Source: DATEMK01 sp039914625
GTDB taxonomy: Bacteria; Bacteroidota; Bacteroidia; AKYH767-A; OLB10
Length of the DNA: 21,112 nucleotides
Assembly: GCA_039914625.1 (NCBI GenBank)
Contig: JBDSOU010000203.1
Span: 1-21,112, forward strand
Direction of reading: 5' to 3'
Of the stretch, positions 16,318 through 21,112 are shown piece by piece. A model generated the notes under the pieces. The model searched no databases, was not told where the DNA came from, and was given only the letters and a program-made list of their open reading frames with translations. The position numbers and the translations under genes are program-made. Numbering within the stretch: the first letter of the stretch is position 1; each line of letters opens with the position of its first letter.

Positions 16318-18243
16318 ATGAGAAAAGTAATCGGAATTGACCTTGGAACTACCAATTCATGTGTAGCAGTTATGGAAGGCAACGAACCTGTTGTTATCCC
16401 TAACAGCGAAGGAAAGCGAACTACTCCTTCAATTGTAGCATTCCTTGATAATGGCGAACGCAAAGTCGGTGATCCTGCCAAACGGCAGTCCATCACCAAT
16501 CCTAAAAAAACTGTTTATTCTATTAAGCGTTTTATGGGACATCTTATGAATGAAGTTAAGGAGGAAACAAGTCGGGTTCCTTATGAAGTGGTAGCGGGTG
16601 ATAACAATACTGTGCGTGTGAAAATCGGTGACCGTAATTATACACCGCAGGAGATTTCAGCCATTGTTCTTCAGAAGATGAAAAAAACAGCTGAAGATTA
16701 TCTTGGCAGTGAAGTTACTGAAGCTGTGATAACTGTTCCTGCATATTTTAACGATTCACAACGGCAGGCTACAAAAGAAGCCGGTGAAATTGCCGGTTTG
16801 AAAGTACTTCGAATTATAAACGAACCAACTGCTGCTGCTCTTGCTTATGGTCTTGACAAAAAACATAAAGATGAGAAAATTGCAGTATTTGATTTGGGCG
16901 GTGGAACCTTTGATGTTTCCATTCTTGAATTGGGAGATGGCGTATTCGAAGTGAAGTCAACCAATGGTGATACACATTTGGGAGGAGATGATTTTGATCA
17001 TCGAATTATAGAATGGCTTGCTGATGAATTCAAAAAAGATGAAGGTCTTGATTTAAGAAAAGATCCGATGGCATTGCAGCGTTTGAAAGAAGCTGCTGAA
17101 AAAGCGAAAATTGAATTATCAAGTTCAACTGAAACAGAAATCAATCTGCCTTATATTATGCCTGTTGACGGGGTTCCAAAACACCTTGTAAAGAAACTTA
17201 CCCGTGCAAAGTTTGAACAAATGTGTGATGATCTTATTCAACGCAGCCTGGAGCCGTGTAAGAAAGCTTTGAGTGATGCCGGATTAAAAGCGAGTGATAT
17301 TGATGAAGTAATATTGGTTGGTGGTTCCACACGTATGCCGGTTATTCAACAACTGGTTGAGAAATTCTTTGGCAAAGCTCCTCACAAAGGTGTGAATCCT
17401 GATGAAGTGGTTGCAATAGGTGCCGGAATTCAGGGTGCAGTTTTGACAGGCGAAGTGAAAGATGTGTTATTGCTTGATGTTACTCCACTTTCTCTTGGTA
17501 TTGAAACCCTGGGTGGTGTAATGACAAAGCTGATCGAATCAAACACCACTATTCCTTCTAAAAAATCAGAAACATTTTCAACTGCCTCTGACAGTCAGCC
17601 GTCTGTTGAAATTCATGTGTTGCAGGGCGAACGTCCGATGGCAAAAGACAACAGGACAATCGGGCGTTTCCATCTGGATGGAATTCCACCTGCTCCAAGA
17701 GGAGTGCCGCAAGTTGAAGTTACTTTTGATATTGACGCTAACGGAATTCTGCATGTAAGTGCTAAAGATAAGGGAACCGGCAAAGAGCAGAAAATACGTA
17801 TCGAAGCTTCCTCGGGTTTGACAGATGCTGAAATCAAGAAGATGAAAGAAGAAGCAGAAAAGAATGCTGAAACTGATCGTAAAGCAAAAGAAGAAGTTGA
17901 AAAAGTCAATCAGGCCGATGCCATGATTTTCCAGACAGAAAAACAGTTGACTGAATACGGTGATAAAATTTCAGCAGATAAAAAGCAAAACATTCAGAAA
18001 GCATTGTCTGATCTGAAAGATGCTCACAAGGAAAAAAATGTTTCCGCAATTGAAACTGCATTGGCAACTTTGAATACCGCATGGCAGGCCGCTTCTGAAG
18101 AAATGTACAAGACTACACAAGATGCCGGACAACAACAGCCTAATGCTGATGCATCGGGTGCCCCGAATGAAGAGCCGAAAGCAGGCAATGATGGAAATGT
18201 AACCGATGTTGACTTTGAAGAAGTGAAGGAAGAGAAGAAGTAA
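16318..18243 (+). CDS. dnaK: Molecular chaperone DnaK (Hsp70)
   Basis: The 641-residue protein is full length. The actin-like ATPase domain shows phosphate 1 GIDLGTTNSCVAVMEG, EPTAAALAYGLDKK, phosphate 2 AVFDLGGGTFDVSILE and the adenosine motif VILVGGSTRMPVIQ. The linker VLLLDVTPLSLGIE leads to the substrate-binding beta domain (QPSVEIHVLQGERPM) and the helical lid. The C-terminus ends in the conserved acidic DVDFEEVKEEKK. It binds exposed hydrophobic peptides in an ATP cycle with DnaJ and GrpE, neither of which is encoded in the window; dnaK appears monocistronic. The start is unambiguous (MRKVIGIDLGTTNS). A strong hairpin terminator begins 25 bp after the stop and is the first of four copies of a repeated tail. 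Confidence 0.98.
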   Translation: MRKVIGIDLGTTNSCVAVMEGNEPVVIPNSEGKRTTPSIVAFLDNGERKVGDPAKRQSITNPKKTVYSIKRFMGHLMNEVKEETSRVPYEVVAGDNNTVRVKIGDRNYTPQEISAIVLQKMKKTAEDYLGSEVTEAVITVPAYFNDSQRQATKEAGEIAGLKVLRIINEPTAAALAYGLDKKHKDEKIAVFDLGGGTFDVSILELGDGVFEVKSTNGDTHLGGDDFDHRIIEWLADEFKKDEGLDLRKDPMALQRLKEAAEKAKIELSSSTETEINLPYIMPVDGVPKHLVKKLTRAKFEQMCDDLIQRSLEPCKKALSDAGLKASDIDEVILVGGSTRMPVIQQLVEKFFGKAPHKGVNPDEVVAIGAGIQGAVLTGEVKDVLLLDVTPLSLGIETLGGVMTKLIESNTTIPSKKSETFSTASDSQPSVEIHVLQGERPMAKDNRTIGRFHLDGIPPAPRGVPQVEVTFDIDANGILHVSAKDKGTGKEQKIRIEASSGLTDAEIKKMKEEAEKNAETDRKAKEEVEKVNQADAMIFQTEKQLTEYGDKISADKKQNIQKALSDLKDAHKEKNVSAIETALATLNTAWQAASEEMYKTTQDAGQQQPNADASGAPNEEPKAGNDGNVTDVDFEEVKEEKK

Positions 18244-18267
18244 GTAAAAGAGTTTTTTAAAAAAATC

Positions 18268-18297
18268 AAAGCCTTCAGTTTTTGCTGAAGGCTTTTT
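18268..18297. terminator. Bidirectional terminator hairpin, copy 1
   Basis: Arms AAAGCCTTCAG and CTGAAGGCTTT with hexaloop TTTTTG, followed by T residues on the plus strand and, because the stem is preceded by A residues, by T residues on the minus strand too. It can serve dnaK from one side and the DUF433/DUF5615 module from the other. The core stem is identical in copies at 19012, 19741 and 20510. Confidence 0.88.
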
Positions 18298-18342
18298 GAT
18301 TTAAAGAGTTGCGTTTTTTTATTGGAACATTTCATTAAAACA

Positions 18343-18366
18343 TGTCGGGAGGATTTCTACCCGACA
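18343..18366. repeat. GTCGGG palindrome, copy 1
   Basis: TGTCGGG pairs with CCCGACA around a 10-nt loop. It lies 14 bp beyond the stop of the DUF5615 gene, between that gene and terminator copy 1. Sister copies lie at 19086, 19782 and 20551. Confidence 0.75.
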
Positions 18367-18380
18367 GGACGATGAATTCA

Positions 18381-18701
18381 TTATCTAAATTCATAAGCAA
18401 CCCCTTTTTCTAATCCGCTCAGTTGTTGTAAAACTTTCGGAACGATGGGTTTTAAAAGTTCAAGTTCGTTTTTAAAAGCAACCAATACAACTACAATTAA
18501 ATTATACTTTTTTAAATTTTGCTGATACTGCAAATTTTTATCTACTGTAACAAAAACTTCAAATCCTTCTTTTATTGCAGCTTCCATCAGGTCTCCGTTT
18601 GTCTTGCTTTCCCACCCCATTTCTCTTACTGTTTTAACAAAATGAGCTGAAAATTCTTTGCCGATATTTTTTGGAAGGCACTCGTCAATCAGCAGTTTCA
18701 T
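18381..18701 (-). CDS. DUF5615 PIN-like toxin candidate (module 1)
   Basis: With the start at 18701 the protein has 106 residues: MKLLIDECLPKNIGKEF at the N-terminus, then NGDLMEAAIKEGFEVFVTVDKN. The DECLP start and the VTVDKNL strand are hallmarks of DUF5615, a PIN-like nuclease fold; Asp6/Glu7, Asp37 and Asp54 are the likely metal-binding acids and all are present. Family knowledge: DUF5615 proteins are commonly paired with DUF433 antitoxins, as here. Action as an RNase toxin is inferred. An in-frame ATG at 18752 would add 17 residues, but MKLLIDECLP is the family start and gives the usual 17-nt overlap with the antitoxin gene. The gene ends shortly before the repeated palindrome/terminator tail. 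Confidence 0.85.
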   Translation of the reverse strand: MKLLIDECLPKNIGKEFSAHFVKTVREMGWESKTNGDLMEAAIKEGFEVFVTVDKNLQYQQNLKKYNLIVVVLVAFKNELELLKPIVPKVLQQLSGLEKGVAYEFR

Positions 18702-18912
18702 TATTAAATGTTTTAGAACTGAGTACATTTTCTGCCAATTCCAAAAGGGCAATTGCCTGTTCTTTTCTCACGGAAGGAAATTCTTCTAAAAATGTTTCTA
18801 CGGTGTGTCCGGTTTCCAAATAATCAAACAGGTTTTTAATAGGTACCCGGGTGCCATTGAACACAGGCATACCGCTCAAAACATCCGGTTTAATTGAAAT
18901 AATCTGATTCAT
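18685..18912 (-). CDS. DUF433 antitoxin (module 1)
   Basis: The 75-residue protein reads ISIKPDVLSGMPVFNGTRVP and continues with a helical FLEEFPSVRKEQAIALLELA segment, the DUF433 (VapB45-like, winged/helix-turn-helix) pattern. It is likely the DNA-binding antitoxin that neutralises the DUF5615 protein encoded downstream and represses the pair. It is the first gene of the module, 10 bp downstream of a putative -7 box, and overlaps the toxin gene by 17 nt. It is open and looks intact. Confidence 0.86.
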   Translation of the reverse strand: MNQIISIKPDVLSGMPVFNGTRVPIKNLFDYLETGHTVETFLEEFPSVRKEQAIALLELAENVLSSKTFNNETAD

Positions 18913-18922
18913 CTTTTTTTCT

Positions 18923-18930
18923 CAAAGATA
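18923..18930 (-). promoter_or_regulatory. Putative -7 box, module 1
   Basis: The minus strand reads TATCTTTG (TAnnTTTG), 10 bp upstream of the DUF433 ATG. The same box is found just upstream of the other three modules. Confidence 0.5.
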
Positions 18931-18968
18931 AATATTTTATCGCAGTTGAAAATTAAATCAATTTTCCG

Positions 18969-19002
18969 TCAGGTACTTTTTTTCTCTTACCTGATTTTTT
19001 TT
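18969..19002 (+). terminator. Hairpin with T-tract, upstream of module 1
   Basis: TCAGGTA (18969-18975) pairs with TACCTGA (18988-18994) around a pyrimidine-rich 12-nt loop and is followed by eight T residues on the plus strand. No plus-strand gene ends here, so it may protect against antisense transcription, or be an operator for module 1, or be chance. Confidence 0.35.
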
Positions 19003-19011
19003 CATAAAATC

Positions 19012-19041
19012 AAAGCCTTCAGTTTTCGCTGAAGGCTTTTT
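19012..19041. terminator. Bidirectional terminator hairpin, copy 2
   Basis: The same GCCTTCAG/CTGAAGGC stem, with hexaloop TTTTCG, flanked by A and T runs. It ends module 2 on the minus strand. Confidence 0.88.
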
Positions 19042-19085
19042 CTTTTTGTTTTAATTTAGTTTTTTATCGAATCTATATGTTCACA

Positions 19086-19113
19086 CCTGTCGGGATATTT
19101 TCTACCTGAGATG
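19086..19113. repeat. GTCGGG palindrome, copy 2 (degenerate)
   Basis: The left arm CCTGTCGGG is intact and the loop resembles the other copies, but the right arm reads CCTGAGATG instead of CCCGACAGG, so the hairpin is largely lost. Position relative to terminator and module matches the other copies. Confidence 0.6.
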
Positions 19114-19134
19114 ATGCGGGTAAGGGTTGATCTT

Positions 19135-19350
19135 TTATATTAGATACAATTCTGATTTAACTCTTAAAAACTTTCGTTTAGCTTTCGACTTAGACCGTTT
19201 GTTTTTTACTGTAACAGAAAAATCCTTTTCAACAAATTCAAGCGTAGTTCCGTCAGGAATTTTATCAAGTATAGAAGGATCGTTGACTATTTGTCTTAAA
19301 AAGTCAAATGTAAGTCCTATGTTGCGGTTAATGATTTCTTTGTGTGTCAT
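19135..19350 (-). CDS. Small basic-tailed protein, DUF5647-like (module 2)
   Basis: The 71-residue protein has an N-terminal helix followed by NIGLTFDFLRQIVNDPSILDKIPDGTTLEF. The pattern N..L.F.F.R....P..L..IPDG resembles small proteins annotated as DUF5647. The C-terminal half is strongly basic (KNKRSKSKAKRKF), which would suit nucleic-acid or partner binding. Its ATG overlaps the stop of the upstream gene as ATGA, so the two are translationally coupled. I infer it is one half of a toxin-antitoxin-like pair; which half is toxic cannot be told. The name is from pattern memory and needs a profile search. Confidence 0.65.
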   Translation of the reverse strand: MTHKEIINRNIGLTFDFLRQIVNDPSILDKIPDGTTLEFVEKDFSVTVKNKRSKSKAKRKFLRVKSELYLI

Positions 19351-19664
19351 TTTTTATTTTTTTTCAAAAAACGTTCTTTGTAAAATTCCCATCGGTCTTT
19401 AATATCCTGCTCAGCATAATTTAATGCATCCACTAAAGAAGTGATGGTGATTGTTTGTTTCTCCTTTTTGCCATTAAATAAAATATCGCGGTGAAAGAAT
19501 CCATGAGCGCAATCATAACGAACAATGGGAGTCCATTTATTATTAAGATAACTTTCATACTGCACCACAAGATCAATTACTTTTCCTTTTTCCGTTTTTA
19601 TTCGTATTCGCAACCGCTCAGATTCGTTATTATCTAAAAATTTTTGATAAGAAATTTCTTTCAC
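19347..19664 (-). CDS. DUF7718-like protein, possible TA component (module 2)
   Basis: The 105-residue protein starts with GTG (19662-19664). It has a compact beta-rich core IDLVVQYESYLNNKWTPIVR followed by YDCAHGFFHRDILFNGKKEK and a helical tail VDALNYAEQDIKDRWEFYKE. The RYD..HG..HRD pattern, with closely spaced Asp and His residues, recalls DUF7718 and more distantly TumE-type toxins; those residues could be catalytic. It is first gene of module 2, 16 bp after a putative -7 box, and is coupled to the next gene by ATGA. Placement among three other toxin-antitoxin modules is the main support for a similar role. Experimental function is unknown to me. Confidence 0.65.
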   Translation of the reverse strand: MKEISYQKFLDNNESERLRIRIKTEKGKVIDLVVQYESYLNNKWTPIVRYDCAHGFFHRDILFNGKKEKQTITITSLVDALNYAEQDIKDRWEFYKERFLKKNKK

Positions 19665-19680
19665 GAAAATACCTTTTACA

Positions 19681-19688
19681 CAAAGTTA
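19681..19688 (-). promoter_or_regulatory. Putative -7 box, module 2
   Basis: The minus strand reads TAACTTTG, 16 bp before the GTG start; the same octamer stands before module 3. Confidence 0.5.
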
Positions 19689-19740
19689 TTGAAATTGTTG
19701 CTTGCATGTAAAGATTATTTGGTTCTGTATGTGTAAAATC

Positions 19741-19772
19741 AAAAAGCCTTCAGTTTTCGCTGAAGGCTTTTT
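19741..19772. terminator. Bidirectional terminator hairpin, copy 3
   Basis: A 13-bp perfect stem (AAAAAGCCTTCAG with its complement) around TTTTCG, with T runs on both strands. It ends module 3. Confidence 0.9.
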
Positions 19773-19781
19773 GTTTTAATG

Positions 19782-19809
19782 CCTGTCGGGAGAATTCCTG
19801 CCCGACAGG
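19782..19809. repeat. GTCGGG palindrome, copy 3 (perfect)
   Basis: CCTGTCGGG and CCCGACAGG form a perfect 9-bp stem with a 10-nt loop, starting 9 bp after terminator copy 3. This is the best-preserved copy. Confidence 0.8.
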
Positions 19810-19890
19810 AGGTTGGGTTCAAAGAACTCCGTTGTGACAAGTATTTTTTTTGGGAATGCCGGGTTCTTCTAAATATTTTTCTAATCTGAC

Positions 19891-20193
19891 TTAACTCATT
19901 CGCTCTTTAAGCTTTTCCGGATTTTGGCGGGTATCCCAAACAGTTAAAACATGAATCTCCTGGTCCGTTTCCTGGTAAAAAATATAATAATCCCTCACGA
20001 TTTTGGCTCTTACGTTAGGGAACTCAGTCAACTTACCAATTTTCGGATGTTCAGCGATAAGTTTTATGGCGAGTTTAAAAAGCGTATTAAGTTTTATGCT
20101 ATAAGCTTTAGACTTATTTCTGTTTATCCAATATTTCAAAATGCTTTAACGGTCTTCTTGTGCCCGTTTTGACCAAACTATTTTTTTAGCCAT
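19891..20193 (-). pseudogene. ParE/RelE-like toxin gene with in-frame stop (module 3)
   Basis: Read through, the frame gives a 100-residue ParE/RelE-type toxin: MAKKIVWSKRAQEDR, stop, SILKYWINRNKSKAY, then IAEHPKIGKLTEFPNVRAKI, VRDYYIFYQ and VLTVWDTRQNPEKL. The N-terminal strand and the first helix are split by TAA at 20146-20148 (codon 16), where relatives commonly have Lys (DRK.IL.YW), consistent with one AAA to TAA change. The ATG at 20193 overlaps the antitoxin stop by 16 nt, the usual arrangement. Re-initiation at TTG 20139 could give an 82-residue protein lacking the first beta strand, probably inactive. No frameshift was found after the stop. It may be inactivated, or the base may be an error. 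Confidence 0.8.
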
Positions 20194-20414
20194 TGATCAA
20201 TTTCATCATCAGCTTGTTTGTCTGAAAGTTTATTCCCTTTTGCTATATCCTGCTGCCCTTCTTTAATTGCTTCTTTTTGTGCCGGTGAAAGTTTTAATGG
20301 TTCTATATCTTCTGTTTCCATTTCCAATAGTCTGTAAACTTCTTCCAGAAGATAGGGATTATTTAATGCCTGAATTTTATTCAGGACACTGTTTTTTATT
20401 TGAAGATTAGTCAT
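20178..20414 (-). CDS. Antitoxin of the ParE/RelE-like pair (module 3)
   Basis: The 78-residue protein is acidic and helical: an N-terminal NSVLNKIQALNNPYLLEEVY segment and a C-terminal SPAQKEAIKEGQQDIAKGNK, then DEIDQWLKK. This layout (an N-terminal dimer/DNA part and a C-terminal amphipathic 'I.EG..D...G' toxin-wrapping helix) is typical of small Bacteroidota antitoxins paired with RelE/ParE toxins. It has its own -7 box 16 bp upstream and overlaps the toxin ATG by 16 nt. The reading frame is intact although the toxin frame is broken. Confidence 0.78.
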   Translation of the reverse strand: MTNLQIKNSVLNKIQALNNPYLLEEVYRLLEMETEDIEPLKLSPAQKEAIKEGQQDIAKGNKLSDKQADDEIDQWLKK

Positions 20415-20430
20415 GGCTTTTTTGTTTCTG

Positions 20431-20438
20431 CAAAGTTA
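20431..20438 (-). promoter_or_regulatory. Putative -7 box, module 3
   Basis: The minus strand reads TAACTTTG, 16 bp upstream of the antitoxin ATG. Confidence 0.5.
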
Positions 20439-20509
20439 TTAAAATATCAGGCGGGGAAAAAATCCATTTAAACGATTATACAGGATGTAGCATGAGTGAT
20501 TATAAAATC

Positions 20510-20541
20510 AAAAAGCCTTCAGTTTTTGCTGAAGGCTTTTT
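20510..20541. terminator. Bidirectional terminator hairpin, copy 4
   Basis: A 13-bp perfect stem with the GCCTTCAG core around TTTTTG, T runs on both strands. It ends module 4. Confidence 0.9.
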
Positions 20542-20550
20542 GTTTTAATG

Positions 20551-20578
20551 TCTGCCGGGCGAATTTCTACCCGACAGG
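20551..20578. repeat. GTCGGG palindrome, copy 4
   Basis: TCTGCCGGG faces CCCGACAGG; one mismatch and one G-T wobble relative to copy 3. The loop CGAATTTCTA is close to that of copy 1. It starts 9 bp after terminator copy 4. Confidence 0.75.
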
Positions 20579-20602
20579 ATGAGGGGTTCAGATAATTCTT
20601 TT

Positions 20603-20829
20603 TTATTTTATTTTGAAAAATTTATCTTTATCCATTTCCAAATCTTGTTAATAATTTTATTGAGCAATCCCCGGTCTATTTGTTCTCCCTGATGAATGGG
20701 AATAACAGTAGTGCGCCCATCAGGATGTTCAAAAAAAGCATGGCTTCCTTATTGACGTTTTAAAACAAAACCATGTTTGAGTATTATTTTAATCAGCTCG
20801 CGAGCTGTTAATAAAGGCAGTTTTGGCAT
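20603..20829 (-). pseudogene. hicA: hicA toxin gene with in-frame stop and frameshift (module 4)
   Basis: The frame starts MPKLPLLTARELIKIILKHG, FVLKRQ, then TAA (20749-20751, codon 27), then GSHAFFEHPDGRTTVIPIHQ and GEQIDRGLLNKIINKI. HicA relatives read RQKGSH at this point; the catalytic His of GSH lies just after the stop, so any product made from the ATG lacks the active site. Near the end the frame gives an unusual IWKWIKINFSK, whereas the frame two bases on gives MDKDKFFKIK, the expected HicA tail. Two extra bases (in ATTT and GGAAATG) would explain this. Total length equals 75 codons plus 2 nt. HicA is an mRNA-cleaving toxin with a dsRBD-like fold. This copy looks decayed. Confidence 0.85.
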
Positions 20830-20839
20830 GATGCCTTTA

Positions 20840-21049
20840 TTAAACTTCTACTTGCTGAAGTCCTAAAAATTTGCTTCGCTGAATATATTTTTTCTTTACC
20901 TCCAGATAGAGTGAAATGGCTTCTTTAGTACGTTTCATTAATGCATCATAGCTTTTTGCCTGTGTATGACATCCCGGTAATTCAACAACTGACGAAATCA
21001 AATACCCATCAAGTCCTTGCTCAATTATAACATTATATTGTCTTTGCAT
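20840..21049 (-). CDS. hicB: HicB antitoxin (module 4)
   Basis: The 69-residue protein has the HicB partial-RNase-H fold sequence YNVIIEQGLDGYLISSVVEL followed by PGCHTQAKSYDALMKRTKEA, and ends in KFLGLQQVEV, as short HicB antitoxins do. It lacks an added DNA-binding domain, which is normal for the short form. It normally binds and masks HicA; here the gene is open while hicA, 10 bp downstream, is broken. A -7 box stands 29 bp upstream. Confidence 0.88.
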   Translation of the reverse strand: MQRQYNVIIEQGLDGYLISSVVELPGCHTQAKSYDALMKRTKEAISLYLEVKKKYIQRSKFLGLQQVEV

Positions 21050-21078
21050 TGTTAATAATTTTAATCTTTAAGTTTTTT

Positions 21079-21086
21079 CAAAGATA
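21079..21086 (-). promoter_or_regulatory. Putative -7 box, module 4
   Basis: The minus strand reads TATCTTTG, the same octamer as at module 1, 29 bp upstream of the HicB ATG. Confidence 0.45.
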
Positions 21087-21112
21087 AAAATTTCTTTTAA
21101 GTCATGAAAAAA

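Noticed and set aside
18381..18752. Longer start of the DUF5615 protein at 18752
   Set aside because: The 17 extra residues lie within the antitoxin coding region, and the family start MKLLIDECLP is at 18701.
19741..19830. Tails as integron attC sites
   Set aside because: A GTTGGGT that fits the GTTRRRY core exists near copy 3, but the other copies lack a matching core and its inverse partner, and the first hairpin has the form of a terminator. No integrase is visible in the window.
19811..19890. Short minus-strand reading frame (LEKYLEEPGIPKK) between module 3 and its tail
   Set aside because: About 20 codons, no start codon, and no family recognised; it cannot be told from chance.
20146..20751. 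TAA read as lysine (code change or programmed recoding) in the two toxin genes
   Set aside because: TAA is the natural terminator of dnaK, the sensor kinase and GH130 here, no slippery or recoding signal was seen, and hicA has an extra frameshift that recoding would not fix. Decay or error is simpler.

Overview
The window looks like a chromosomal segment of an environmental member of the Bacteroidota. The reasons are: coding sequences without obvious Shine-Dalgarno sequences; repeated upstream boxes of the form TAnnTTTG, the Bacteroidota -7 promoter element; an RprX/RprY-like two-component pair; a Bacteroidota-style surface lipoprotein with an LNSC lipobox; and housekeeping proteins (HtpG, DnaK, PanB) of Bacteroidota type. 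The first ~5.75 kb reads visibly richer in G+C than the rest. I see no tRNA, rRNA, CRISPR array or complete insertion sequence.

Layout. 1-5752: the 3' part of a GH130 glycoside phosphorylase/hydrolase gene runs tail-to-tail into a GT4 glycosyltransferase fused to a large helical C-terminal domain. Then come a 349-bp intergenic region with a duplicated set of short motifs, a half-length DUF1456 gene, and an ABC half-transporter exporter. 6051-10717: htpG, a fragment of an IS5-type transposase gene, and a sensor kinase/response regulator pair. 10745-14999 (all minus): a secreted coiled-coil protein, panB, an RluA-type pseudouridine synthase and a membrane-anchored SGNH hydrolase; the last two are coupled by an ATGA overlap. 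15105-18243: an outer-surface lipoprotein and dnaK.

18268-21112 is the most interesting part. Four consecutive two-gene toxin-antitoxin-like modules lie in the same (minus) orientation: DUF433/DUF5615, a DUF7718-like/DUF5647-like pair, an antitoxin/ParE-RelE-like pair, and HicB/HicA. Each has its own CAAAG(T/A)TA box (a -7 element on the minus strand) just upstream and ends in the same composite tail: a GTCGGG palindrome followed by a strong bidirectional terminator hairpin with the arms GCCTTCAG/CTGAAGGC. The copy nearest dnaK probably also terminates dnaK. In modules 3 and 4 the antitoxin gene is open, but the toxin gene is interrupted by an in-frame TAA where the family has lysine, and hicA also carries two extra bases near its end. 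The array therefore looks like a set of self-contained defence/addiction cassettes, some of which have lost their toxin. Whether the shared tail is a dispersed repeat, a by-product of segmental duplication or part of an insertion mechanism cannot be decided from this window.
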